Below, in pieces: positions 1 through 10,187 of a stretch of 64,000 nucleotides of DNA. A program made the translations under genes and the position numbers. Source of the stretch: Brachionus koreanus (Eukaryota; Rotifera; Eurotatoria; Ploima; Brachionidae); contig PJRA01000198.1 of assembly GCA_016987375.1 (NCBI GenBank), positions 70,742-134,741 on the forward strand. The letters are read 5' to 3'. Under the pieces are notes generated by a model that was not told the origin of the DNA, made no database searches, and was given only the letters and a program-made list of their open reading frames with translations. The first letter of the stretch is position 1. The number at the start of each line of letters is the position of its first letter.

Positions 1-263
1 ATACAGTGTTGGTTTAGGTGTAAAAGTATTTAGAACAATACATGAACAAGTAATAGAATACATTTAAATTAACTAAAAAGCAGGAAGAAAAAAAATTTGT
101 TTTTGTTTTTTGTTGTTGTTTGGTTAAAATATTAATAATAATAAAAATAATAATAGTTATTTACATTTTAGTTTAATTATTGTAATAATAATAATAGAAG
201 AATGAAAAGAAAGAGAGAGAGAGAGAGAGAGAAAGACTTGAAAAAATAAAAACTATTTTTTTA
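1..263. other. AT-rich 3' flank with GA microsatellite
   Basis: Non-coding sequence downstream of the first NF-YA gene (which is on the minus strand). It is poly-A/T rich with runs of TAA/TAATAA and a GA dinucleotide microsatellite at about 211-233. It probably includes the 3' UTR of the NF-YA gene. I see no open frame of interest here. Confidence 0.6.
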
Positions 264-999
264 TTAGTGCTGTTGATCGGTTTTTTTGGGACCTGCTGCA
301 AATCTTCCACCCTGACCTCTTACCCGATTCATTGCATGTTTATGTCTTGATTCATGCAAGAATTTTTTTTGTCTAGTCTTAGGTATACGACCTTCATTTT
401 CTAATTTGGCTCTTGCTTGACGTCTTTTCAAAATTCTATTATACTGTTTGGCATTAACATACAATGGTTCTTCTTCGCCAACCTCGCTCTCAGGCGAATC
501 GCCACCAGACGAAAGAACAGTGGGCACTTGAGACGATGACGAGTCGGATTCGGACACTAGCTGATTGGCTACATTGACTCGTTGAAGTTGAGGCGAACCG
601 TTCGCTTGACTCGATGGTATCATCATGAACACATTGTTAAGAGATGAATTAGCATTAAACTGTTGAACATTTTGAGTCTGATTGCAAACATTTAGACCCG
701 ATGATGATGATGATGAAGATGGCAATTGTATGATTTGTGGTGTTCCATTTTGATCCGAATTTTGGACAAGTATGGCCTGTTGTCCGTCGGCAAATTGAAT
801 TATTTGTCCTTGGGCAAACGATGCCGAGCTCAGTGATTGATTGGGCTGGGCAAACAAAATCTAAACAAAAAAAATAACCAATTAGTCTAGTGCAACAGTT
901 GGCATATTTTGGGATACTAAATTAATTAGACTAAAAGTACTAAATAAAGTGTAAGAAGATTTAGTTTGACTTTACTTGTTGATTGCCAATTTGTAACAT
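264..999 (-). CDS. NFYA: NF-YA (CCAAT-binding factor subunit A), copy 1
   Basis: DNA-contacting subunit of the trimeric NF-Y factor, which binds CCAAT boxes with NF-YB/NF-YC. Two exons: 976-999 (MLQIGNQQ, donor GTAAAG) and 264-860 (acceptor TTTAG), in phase 0, giving about 206 aa. The Q/S-rich N-terminal half (residues about 1-125) resembles the activation domain. The conserved core follows: an [18 protein letters not shown] subunit-interaction helix, then an [19 protein letters not shown]-binding helix with the invariant [16 protein letters not shown] end. Both core helices look intact, so the product should be functional. The motif FAQGQI..ADGQQAI is shared with the paralogue at 2112-2912, as is the intron just before it. 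The short first exon rests on splice-site and paralogue logic only; an additional 5' exon cannot be excluded. Confidence 0.9.
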
Positions 1000-2111
1000 T
1001 ATTTAATTGAATGAATTTTAAAGAAAAATTTAATTCGTTAATTGGAAAGCGCCAATTAGATTTCGAGTTGCCAGTAGACGTATGTATTTTGAAGGAGGTG
1101 TTCGGGACGTCTATTAGTTTAGACAATTTCGATATCGGATTGGTAGTAGTGATATATAATGAACAAAGTTGCTTTGTGGATTGTTTCAATTTCGCCAAAT
1201 CTCGTTCGCCAATTGAGTCGAACTAATTTTTAATTCGTTTAGAATTATAAATTTTGACTATTTAGTTGAAAAATGATTCGAGAATTTGCACTAAACCAAA
1301 GAGGTAAAGTTCGTTTGCGAGCACAACTACAAGTTTGTAATAATTTATTACAGCTTCTAGAATGGTGGATCCTAATTCAATGCTTTTTTGCGCATAATTT
1401 CTAGCTTATTGAACACTCCATCTTATTTTTCAACTTTTTAGGCACACATCAACTGTGCGAACATAATTTTTTGTTTATAGTGACATGTTTTTTGTCTTTC
1501 TTTTTGTTTTTTCTCTCTATTTCGAAAAAAAATTTATTTAAAATTATTTTTTTTTTAATGTTTTGCAAATTAAAAAATTAAGTTTAATTAAGTTTTATTG
1601 TTTATTTTTTTTTTAAATTAAATTATTTAAGAAATGATTGTTTTTTTGTTTGGCTGACTAAATAACTTGCAAATAAAAAAAATACATTCAAAAATTAAAC
1701 GCAATCAACTTTAACACATAAAAATTTTTGAAAATTCTGAGCAAACACCTCTAAAACATTTTTAACATCCTACAACACTCAAACACTAGACATTTATTTT
1801 AACAAAAAAAAATTCAATAAATCAGTTGCTTTATTTTTGCTAATAGATAAGAATAATAATAAATTTCTTTAGTCTCAATATTTATATCAAAATATTAAGA
1901 ATTTGAATTCAAAATTATTTTGAATCGGAGTCTTAATCAAAAGTAAAATATATTGTTAGTTGTGAAAAAAATTTTATTCGATTTATTTTTTGTTTTAAAA
2001 ACAAAAAAAATGATTACTAACAATTTATTGATAAAATAGAATACACATTTACATTTATTTTTTTTATGTTGTTGTTTAATACATTTGATACAAAAAATTT
2101 AAAAATGACTA
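1000..2111. other. Intergenic region between the NF-YA copies
   Basis: About 1.1 kb of AT-rich sequence between two tandem minus-strand genes. It should hold the promoter of copy 1 and the 3' UTR of copy 2. Short open frames at about 926-1226 overlap on both strands, match no domain I know and look like chance. Nothing else is recognisable. Confidence 0.5.
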
Positions 2112-2912
2112 TTATTCAGTTTTTTTTGCAAATCGTCCACCTTGACCTCTCACCCGATTCATGGCATGTTTATGTCTTGATTCATGCAAAAATTTTTTCT
2201 TTTAAATAAAAATATAAGTTATAACAAACAAAAAAAAATTAATTATAGTTTAAATAATCAAACTTTTCTAATCCTCGGTATGCGACCATCATTTTCCAAT
2301 TTAGCTCTAGCCATTCGTCTTTTCATTATCCTATTGTATTGCTTGGCATTTACATAGAGCGGTTCTTCTTCGCCAGTTTCAGTATTTTCTGTCAAATTTT
2401 CACTTGGAACATTATTCACCAACGAACTAATATCATTAAAACTTTGAAAATTTTGTTTTTGATTAGCAGATTGTCCGTTTGATTGCGGCATCATCATCAC
2501 TATTTGGCCGTTGTTGTTACATATTTGCTGACCTTGACCTTGCATCATGTTTGCAGAGAGTGGAATCACTTTGAAAAGAAATTAAAACTATTCAAAAAGA
2601 AAAAAGCCTGTTAGCACAGTACTGTACACAACATACCTTGGTGTGCTCCTTGCTGATCGGCACTTGGAACAATTATAGCTTGTTGACCATCGGCCAATGA
2701 CACTATTTGACCTTGGGCAAAACCATTTGCTATCGATTGACCGTAAACAAGCTAGGAAAAAAATTTAAATTTAAGCAAATTAATTTTTTTTTGTCAAATT
2801 TTACACTTACTTGTTGCTGATTGTTGTTTATTATTGTGTCCAAATTGGCATAGGTTTGAGAGTTAGTATCATATTGACTTTCGGTTTTTATATCTTGATG
2901 TTCTTGTTCCAT
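2112..2912 (-). CDS. NFYA: NF-YA paralogue, copy 2
   Basis: Second NF-YA gene, tandem to the first and on the same strand. Four exons: 2811-2912 (MEQEHQDIKTE start, donor GTAAGT), 2637-2751, 2264-2568 and 2112-2198. Introns are 55-70 bp and all phases agree, giving about 202 aa. The second exon (LVYGQS..FAQGQIVSLADGQQAII) aligns with copy 1. The third carries [26 protein letters not shown]. The fourth supplies [23 protein letters not shown] and stops soon after. The donor of exon 3 is the weak GTTTGA. Without that splice the protein would end inside the DNA-binding helix, so the intron decides function. The start lies about 120 bp from the divergent gene at 3035, suggesting a shared promoter. 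The core is conserved but the N-terminal region has diverged from copy 1. Confidence 0.88.
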
Positions 2913-3034
2913 TTCTCTAGTTTCAAAAATTAAAATAAAATTGAATACATTCAAATAGAAGCAAATATTAATTGCATTTTTTATTAGAAAATTTTTCAAA
3001 ATAGAGAAAAAAAAAAGAATTTTTTTTCAATGAA

Positions 3035-3748
3035 ATGAAACCAGCCAAAAAATTAAAAGTTGATCAGATAATTGATTCTATCATGGATTCTGACAATGAC
3101 TTTGACGACGATTCTTTTGAAGAAGACCAAATCATAACTCATAATACACCACTCAAGTCAATAGAGAATCGACTTGGTTCAAAAAAACCCAAGACACCAG
3201 TCAAACAAGTTAGACTAAAGAAAATTGATTTTACAGAGGAATGCATGGATAAAGAGAAAAAAAAAGATAATTTTGAAAATGTTAAAATGCTAAATGCTAT
3301 TCATGAATACGAAAATGACGATAATGGTGACGATGACGATGATGATGATGATGTTCCATTAAGTGTTATTTGTGCCAAAAAGTCAAATGGTTCTGTAGCT
3401 AATAATGAGGAAGATGAAGAAGAGGAAGATGTACCTTTGTCGATTTTAGTTTTGAAAAAAAATCAAAATAAAAAAAACTATTTTATTTCTAAATTAGAAG
3501 AATTAGACAAAAAATTTGACGATTATAGAAAAAAAATGTTCGAAAATAGGTGCATTTTTTTCAAAGGTATACACGATTATGCCATTGTAGAGTATGATTT
3601 AGGAATAATTAGTGAAAAAAATGAATTAAGTTATGTGGAAGAGTCGGATTGCGACGAGTCTATGGAAGCTCAAGTGCCGTCTTCGCCCATTCTCAATTTG
3701 CAAACAAATTTTACTCTCAATCCAAAAAATTTAAAACGAAAAATATAA
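3035..3748 (+). CDS. Acidic, lysine-rich uncharacterised protein
   Basis: Single open frame of 237 aa that I do not recognise. Visible features are a basic N-terminus (MKPAKKLK), long Asp/Glu tracts at about residues 93-106 and 123-131, and two copies of an acidic-tract-DVPLS-(4-5 residues)-KK unit at about 104-115 and 130-141. The C-terminus is basic (LKRKI). Alternating acidic tracts and K-rich patches suggest a nuclear, chromatin-associated or nucleolar protein; this is inference from composition. It starts head-to-head with NF-YA copy 2. A small intron around the AAAA-rich stretch near 3460-3480 cannot be excluded, but none is needed to keep the frame. Confidence 0.65.
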   Translation: MKPAKKLKVDQIIDSIMDSDNDFDDDSFEEDQIITHNTPLKSIENRLGSKKPKTPVKQVRLKKIDFTEECMDKEKKKDNFENVKMLNAIHEYENDDNGDDDDDDDDVPLSVICAKKSNGSVANNEEDEEEEDVPLSILVLKKNQNKKNYFISKLEELDKKFDDYRKKMFENRCIFFKGIHDYAIVEYDLGIISEKNELSYVEESDCDESMEAQVPSSPILNLQTNFTLNPKNLKRKI

Positions 3749-4139
3749 TTTTTTATTTTGTTTAATCTTTGATTTCCTTTTGATTTCCAGGTAATTTTTT
3801 ATTCAAATTTAGACAATTTTTAAATTGTAATATTGATTAGAAAAATTTAAATAATAAACAATTTCATTTTCATTTTCATTTTTCTAAATGATTAAAAAAA
3901 ACAATTTTCATATTTTCCTTAATTATAAATTACTATTTTAGCTACAGGCAAAAATTAGAATTTTTTATTAGGTTCAAATCATTTTTATGTGCATTTAATT
4001 AAGAGTTTTCTTTTTTTTTCTTTATAGCAGAATCAATACTTGAGCTCTAAGAATATTTGAAAAAAAATTCTAAAAGTTATATTTATAAATAAAATTTAAA
4101 TAGAACATATATAATGAACAATTAATTAAATCTAATAAT
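3749..4139. other. Intergenic, convergent 3' ends
   Basis: About 390 bp of AT-rich sequence between the converging acidic-protein gene and NDUFAF6. It presumably holds both 3' UTRs and contains a short repeated TTTCATTTTCATTT run near 3862-3878. No gene seen. Confidence 0.5.
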
Positions 4140-5072
4140 TTAATAGTTGTTTTTTAATTTAGCCAAAATTAATTTAATCAAAAAAGAAGTTCTAAAATTC
4201 GAGTTTAACTTTGGATCCATGAGATCAAAATCATATTTTTGCATTTTGCTCAAAAACACATCACAACTAATAGAGCCAGCTAAAATAGGCTTGGCATTTT
4301 GTGCTATTTTGTCATTTAGATTACGAGCACTTCTTATATGATCATTTGCTCTTGAACATAAATCAAATGCCAAATTTTTTAAATTTTGTCGTTTAGGTCT
4401 TAGGATTCTTTCACTAAAATTAAACAAATCTTGTTGGGATATTTTGTGCTTAATTAAAAGATCACCAGGTAAATAGTAAACCATTTGAGTTGGATTTTTA
4501 AGCAGATTTTTAGTCACAAAACATAAAAGCTGAGCTTTGCCAATGTGATTAGCTGCATGATCACAATCGACACTGTTTACGCCCAAACAATTGAACAAAA
4601 TGTAGCTCATATTGGAAAAATCGGCAAAACTTTCGAGTTCGTCGCAATTTTTAAACTGTTGAATAGTTAAAAAATTTTTCTTAGCTTCAATAAACCGACT
4701 AAATCTAGCTTTACTTAAATTAAAATGTTTGACCATTAAGTATATCTCTTGACTAATGGGATCATTAAATCTAGCTGTTTGTTCAGTATTTTTTAATGAA
4801 TTAAAAACTTGGTCGATTTGATCTTTCCAATAGATAATTTTAGCTTCACCTACTCGGCTATCCACAGCTGACTTGCCAATTGTTGATATTTCTATATTAA
4901 ATGCTCGGAGAGCAAATGCCGGTCGAAGTACTTGCTTTGGTGTTAACAGCGTAGTCAAATAAGAATCATAATCATTATTTTTGACTAAATCGATACAATA
5001 TTGAAAATTGCTTTGCCTAGACCTGTGTCTTACTGTATTAAGAGTAAATTTGACAACGCGTCTAAATAACAT
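4140..5072 (-). CDS. NDUFAF6: NDUFAF6, mitochondrial complex I assembly factor
   Basis: Member of the squalene/phytoene synthase fold family that acts in mitochondria during early assembly of NADH dehydrogenase (complex I). Single exon, 310 aa, close to the usual length of about 330. The N-terminus is Arg-rich and hydrophobic (MLFRRVVKFTLNTVRHRSR), consistent with a targeting presequence. Recognisable family blocks include YCIDLVKNNDYDSYLTTLL, RPAFALRAFNIE, and a C-terminal half around HIGKAQLLC and YYLPGDLLIKH. The latter two correspond to the 'HxGKAxGI..LLR' and 'YLP.DL..KH' blocks of the family. The Asp-rich prenyl-diphosphate motifs of true synthases are not evident, as expected for this non-catalytic branch. 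The start is the first ATG; no upstream in-frame ATG before a stop. Confidence 0.88.
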   Translation of the reverse strand: MLFRRVVKFTLNTVRHRSRQSNFQYCIDLVKNNDYDSYLTTLLTPKQVLRPAFALRAFNIEISTIGKSAVDSRVGEAKIIYWKDQIDQVFNSLKNTEQTARFNDPISQEIYLMVKHFNLSKARFSRFIEAKKNFLTIQQFKNCDELESFADFSNMSYILFNCLGVNSVDCDHAANHIGKAQLLCFVTKNLLKNPTQMVYYLPGDLLIKHKISQQDLFNFSERILRPKRQNLKNLAFDLCSRANDHIRSARNLNDKIAQNAKPILAGSISCDVFLSKMQKYDFDLMDPKLNSNFRTSFLIKLILAKLKNNY

Positions 5073-5226
5073 CTGAAAAATTTACAATTTTTTTTTTTTA
5101 AGATAATTAATTAAAAAATTTTTCATGCAATTGACCAATTTTTTTTATAATTAAATAAAAAATATTTTGCTTTTAATTATTTTAAAAAAAAATTTTGAAA
5201 ATTTTGACTCAAAATTAAAATAATGA

Positions 5227-5560
5227 GACATTGTGAATTTTTATACAAAATTTTCAATACAAAAATTAAAAATTTTTATAAATTTTGTTCTAAAGGCCCA
5301 AATTTGTTCTGCTGTTGAAACAAAGTGAAACAACTGTTGTTTCACCTACTGCTGAAGTCTGCAAAATCTCTGCAAAATTTCACAAAATATTGAAAATAAA
5401 TCGCAATCAATTTGCACAGATTTTGCAGACCTCCGCAGTGGGTGAAACAACAATTGTTTCACTTTGTTTCAACAGCAGAACAAATTTGGGCCTTTAGAAC
5501 AAAAATTTTAAAATTTTTTAATTTTTGTATTGAAAATTTTGTATGAAAATTCACATTGCC
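5227..5560. mobile_element. Foldback/MITE element with ~155-bp inverted arms and 9-bp target duplication
   Basis: The two halves are near-perfect reverse complements. The left arm (about 5227-5382) starts GACATTGTGAATTTTTATAC. The reverse complement of the right arm starts GGCAATGTGAATTTTCATAC. They stay aligned through AAAGGCCCAAATTTGTTCTG and the GAAACAAAGTGAAACAA block, with only a short spacer of about 40-50 bp. AAATAATGA occurs immediately outside both ends (5218-5226 and 5561-5569), a classic target-site duplication. It has no coding capacity; the short frame across it is an artefact of the palindrome. Long terminal inverted repeats plus an 8-9 bp duplication fit a non-autonomous Mutator-like or hAT-like element (inference). 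It lies between NDUFAF6 and TAF5. Confidence 0.85.
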
Positions 5561-5757
5561 AAATAATGATTAGTCTTTATAAATGTTAGAAATTTAGAAT
5601 GAAATTGAAAAATTTCTACTGAAGGATATTAAACCTTGTCAAAATAATTATTTATTTTATAAACAAAAGAAAAATAAGAGTAAATAAGTTTTACTAAACA
5701 AAAAAGGCAATTTTTATTTACAACGTTTACAACGTTTGATTATATTAATTTTTTTAT

Positions 5758-8338
5758 TTATTTTTTATTTTTATCTTTAAATGGTCCGATTCCAACTAGT
5801 AGATTACGTCTAGTAAAATGTAGGTGCAATATTGGTGTTAATTTGGTTTGCCAAGAACCGATTTCTAAATGTGTTTCATTTCTGGTCACAAATTTACTAA
5901 AATCCTCAGATTGCTCAACATCTTTGCATAACTTGGCCATGTTCCACACTTTTACTGTGTTGTCCAGACCACCTGTTGCAAATACAGTATTATCTTTGCT
6001 GAAATCAAAAGAATAAATGGCTTGTTTGTGCGAATTCAGATTTGCCACAATAACTGATTTTGATATGTCCCAGACTAAAATAGTTCCATCGTTGCCACCT
6101 GAACCAAGATATCGGCCACAAGCCGAAAATTTGATTACATTAACCACATCTTTGTGTCCTGTATATTGTCTTATTTGTTGAGTTTCTTTTATGCTGCCCA
6201 GATCATAAATTCTAATTGTTCTGTCGCTAGATCCTGTGGCCAAATAATTTGAATTCGGATGAAAACACAGACATTCGATGTCGGCCAAATGATCCGTGTA
6301 CAATCTTAATGACTGATGCTGATCAGTTGCCCATACTCTGGCCGTTTTGTCCATTCCGCAAGAAGCAAAGTAGTGGCCGTAGGGACCGAATTTAACATCC
6401 CAAACAGGACCATTGTGGCCTCTGTAGCTAACTAGGCAAGAAAAAGTGAGCAGACACCAAAGACGTACAGTGCCGTCTTCGGAGCCCGATACGACAAAAT
6501 ATTTGTCTGGACTAAAACAAACACCATAAACGGGACCAGAATGGCCAGCTAGTGTCCTGTGATCAACACCTGAATGCTCATCAAACATCAAATTAAATAT
6601 TTCATCCGATTCTTTGTCAAGTGATTCCAATTCATGCAGTGCTTTTAAAGTTCTAAGCTTGAGCTTTTCATTTAGAGTACAAATTCGAACTGTCGAATCG
6701 GAAAGACCAAGTGCTAGCCAACATGAATCATCGCTAAGATCAATGCAATTTACTCTAAATAAATAAATAAATAAATAAATAAAAAAAATAGATAAAAATA
6801 TAATAATTTAATTTTTTTTTTCAAAATTTTAAAATATCAATGTGAATTACAAATTAAATGAATTCAAAATTGTGTAAAAGCAAATTGAGGGCAGTGATTC
6901 AGGACCTAGACGAGCTCTTTTCAAATAATCTTTGGCAGCTTGTTTTCTATTTAACCGATCAATACTTCGACTATTTAAATAGATAAAAAACAACTATTCT
7001 TGAACAAATATTTAAAATTACATTTCTGGAAGTGGTATTCTGTTAAATTGTGGTGCATTTGGATCTTGACGATTTTTTTTGTTCATTAACGCTTCTCGTT
7101 TATTTTTTCGTTTCTTAATTAGTAAAATAAAATTTATAGTAAAAAGTTTTATTTAAATTTTATTGTCAATAATTGCAAAAAATAAAAAAAAACTATCTAA
7201 TTTTTTTTTTTGATTTACTAACCTTTGGTTTTTCAGTTTCATCACCACCTTCGCCAGCCAAATCATCTGCTTCTTCGGCCTGTTCAGGTTCTTTGAGCAA
7301 GCCAAAGAATATTCTTTCCGTATTATCTTTTTTTTTTTTAAATTTGTTTAATTAAAACTGTTTAAAAAAATTGACTTTTTTAATAATTAACTGTTTGAAT
7401 TTGATTCTCCAAGTAGACCGCCTGAATTTTGACTTTGTTGTCTGTAATCTCTTAGAGGTCCGTTATAAACTTTAAATATTTTTAAAATTCTTATCATTTA
7501 ACAAACAATAAACTCACTAAATTAAATTAAATTACTTTCAAGCATCATGTTTTCTTTAATTAGATCAACTAAAGGCTTTGAATTTTTTACTTTTACAAAG
7601 TCCTTTAAAAGTCTATATGACTCGTCAGATAACTTTACATTATATTTCGTTGTTCCATAAGTTTCTCTAAATTCACTGCGATTCAATTGATCTTTGTTTG
7701 TGATCAATTTAAGTTTTTTTATATCCAATGCATGATTTGATGTTTGTACAGTTGAGTATTTGTTAAAAAATTCCTGAGCTAATTTCAAATAATCTTTGTT
7801 AATCATGTCCATGTACAAATGAATGAAAATTGGATACAAAACTTGGGACAACTCATATTTATTCTCTTTGGTTGATTCCACAAACCGAGTAAGTGACTCG
7901 TAGATGTCATAATAGAATTCACGTTCTCTATAATTTGATACAATTTAAAAATTATTCATTTTCATAATAAAATAAAAATTTTTACTTTTGAGATGGATCG
8001 AGAGAAACCTCGATGCCATTTTTCCTATTCAATTCTCTGCGAAATATTTCTTCTGATTCCTGTTCAAATAAAAACAAAAAATCTTCTACTAATTTATTTT
8101 ATTCTAATACTTTAAGATTGTATTTTTGAAATATTCTTAATATTTGACCAAGATCATTTTGGTCTAGATCGTTTCCTTGAGCATTTTGCTGCATATTCGA
8201 TGCATTTTGTGCTGGCACTTGTTCATTATGATAAACGTGTGTCTGATAGGAGTGCATTGTCTGCTGAGTTGAATTCATTTGTTGATAATTAACGGCGGGT
8301 GAATTAGGAACCGTATTTATGTGCTCCATTTTTATCAT
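5758..8338 (-). CDS. TAF5: TAF5, TFIID/SAGA WD40 subunit
   Basis: Scaffold subunit of TFIID (and SAGA-type complexes). Eight exons read on the minus strand: 8111-8338, 7986-8059, 7536-7927, 7392-7469, 7223-7326, 7022-7113, 6851-6970 and 5758-6754. Phases agree throughout and give 694 aa. Exons 1-2 encode a Q/N-rich start and a LisH-like helix pair (LGQILRIFQKYNLKESEE). Exon 3 is the NTD2 domain (LSQVLYPIFIHLYMDMINKDY, FFNKY). Exon 5 has the ERIFFGLLKEPE block and exon 6 DPNAPQFNRIPLPE. Exon 7 has RARLGPESLPSICFYTILN, and the last exon holds the WD40 propeller with GHSGPVYGVCFSPD-type repeats and the diagnostic LHLHFTRRNLL end. Start: ATG at 8338, with a second in-frame ATG three codons on. 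Confidence 0.93.
6757..6785. repeat. AAAT microsatellite in TAF5 intron 7
   Basis: About six AAAT units directly at the acceptor end of the last TAF5 intron (plus-strand view). Simple repeat with no other function evident. Confidence 0.7.
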
Positions 8339-8960
8339 CAGATTTATAAAAAATTATTTAAGTAATTATCAAAAAAGCTTCAAAGAATTGAATTTAAAAA
8401 AAAATAATTTTTTTAATTTCAAGTCGACCAAAAATTAGTCTTCAAATAAATTTCAAAATTTTATTCAATTTAAGATATGTTTAATAATCTGTTTTTTGTT
8501 TTTCGTATTGGGTTACTAAGACACACAATTTTTTTTCAATTTTTGTTTTATTTTAAAAAAGAAGATTTTTAAACTTATTTCCAACAACTATCTGTCTAAT
8601 TATTATTATTCAAGCATAAAAAAAATAAATTGAAATATTTTTTAGAAATTTGATCACTAGAAATTAATTTTTATTTTTTTTTTCAAAGTTAAAATTTCAT
8701 AAGGAATAATAATTATTTTGACAACGAAAATCGATTGCTAAGCATAACTTCAAAAAAATAAATATATTTCGCAATTAAAATAGCGACTAGTGATTTTTAC
8801 GTTATATTTTAATAAACAATAGTTTTAGAAATAAAATTTTAAAAGATTTTTTATTTAAAAATGTTATGAAAATAAGTTTGAAAAATACGAAAATTCAAAT
8901 GACTTTAATCTAAAAAGAGTATTTAAATGATAATTTTTTTTTATTTTGATAGAAAAAAAA
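8339..8960. other. Intergenic region between divergent TAF5 and TLC gene A
   Basis: About 620 bp of AT-rich sequence between the TAF5 start (minus) and the first TLC gene (plus), so both promoters should lie here. I saw no motif I could name with confidence. Confidence 0.5.
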
Positions 8961-9885
8961 ATGAGTCAATTAATATTTTGGGAAATAGGTTGTTTTTTTA
9001 TGTTTTTTTTAATTACTTTCTATTTGAGTTTGTATTTGCTTCGAAAGCATTGGAATACATTTGGCAATTTGAATCGACAAGTTCAAATCCAATTTGCATC
9101 CAGATTGGTCTCATGTCTTCATTCATTTATAGTTTTTGTCATCTCTATATTTGTTCTTTATATAGATGAAAATGTATCTCAAAAAATTATGTAATTTTTT
9201 TTTTTTTTGCTTAATTTTCTAATTAAAAGTATTTATATAAATTATTTATTTAGTTATTTATCCCCAACGCTTACAGTCATTTGTTGCATTGTGATCGCCT
9301 ATTTCTTTTACGGTATTTAACTAAATTGAAAAAAAAATTTAAAAAATGAATACTTTTCTTTTTTTAAGATCTAATTATGATTCTATTTTATAAAGAACTA
9401 TTTGATATACAATTTATTTTGCATCATCTAGTAGCTTTGCTTTCAGCCGAATTTAGCTTGGTAAATTTTATTTATGCTAGAAAGTTATTTAATTTAAATG
9501 GAAAAAAATCTAATTTAAGAATTATCATGTTTTTTTATATTTTGTGCTAATTCGATTGATAAGCGAAGGCTCGACCATTTTTATAAATATGCGATGGTTT
9601 TTGCTAAGTTTATCCATGAAAGAAAGCAAATTGTATAGAATAAATGGTTTAATTGGGTTCATTGTATTTGCACTTGTGAGAATAGTGCCGATTATTCCAT
9701 TTTGGAAAAAGTTCTATGATTACCAAAATTATCCAGATTGGCAACAAACACCATTATTTCTAATTATTATCTGCGCTGTGAACGCAGTTATTCTCGACTG
9801 TCTAAATATATTTTGGTTCTCTCGTATTGTCTCAATTGTTTACAAAACTCTCAAGCCTAGCAAAACACAGAAGAAAACTAATTGA
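8961..9885 (+). CDS. TLC-domain membrane protein (TLCD4-like), copy A
   Basis: Multipass membrane protein of the TRAM/LAG1/CLN8 (TLC) family, closest in pattern to TLCD4/TMEM56. Four exons: 8961-9190, 9254-9312, 9369-9460 and 9520-9885. All phases match, giving 248 aa. Key features: an IQFASRLVSCLHS block corresponding to the R-x-V-S-x-x-H motif, a QFILHHLVALL helix with the paired His typical of TLC domains, and GSTIFINMRWFLL, matching the STPFVNxRW motif near the C-terminus. The C-terminal tail is Lys-rich and cytosolic in style (KTLKPSKTQKKTN). TLC proteins bind or process lipids in ER or plasma membranes; the substrate here is unknown. It is tandem with copy B, which has the same four-exon structure, with exon 2 exactly 59 bp in both. 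Confidence 0.82.
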
Positions 9886-10187
9886 TTTTTTTTTCTCATT
9901 AATTATTTTGAAATAAAATAACATAGTTTGTTGTTGATCTTGAATTAAATAAAATAAAGAAAAAATTACTAGTAATGAAAACAAAAAATGACTTGTGAAA
10001 TTTTAAGCCAATTTGCAATGCAGATTATATTTAATATACTTTCGTTTATACCTAAAACTCAAAATTTTCTATAAATTTTCATAATAAAATTTTTCCAAAT
10101 CTATGTCGAATTTTAATTTAGTTTTTTTTTTTTTTTTAGAATTTAAAATAAAAGAGTACTGAAAAATTTTAAATTGATACTCAAATA
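9886..10187. other. Spacer between TLC gene copies
   Basis: About 300 bp of AT-rich DNA with poly-T tracts. It presumably contains the 3' UTR of copy A and the promoter of copy B. Nothing distinct seen. Confidence 0.5.

Noticed and set aside
926..1226. Overlapping frames on both strands upstream of NF-YA copy 1
   Set aside because: Only the MLQIGNQQ mini-exon has support from splice site and paralogue; the rest has no homology or codon signal.
5315..5497. 60-aa frame across the foldback element
   Set aside because: The frame reads through a palindrome; its two halves are inverse images, so it is a structural artefact.
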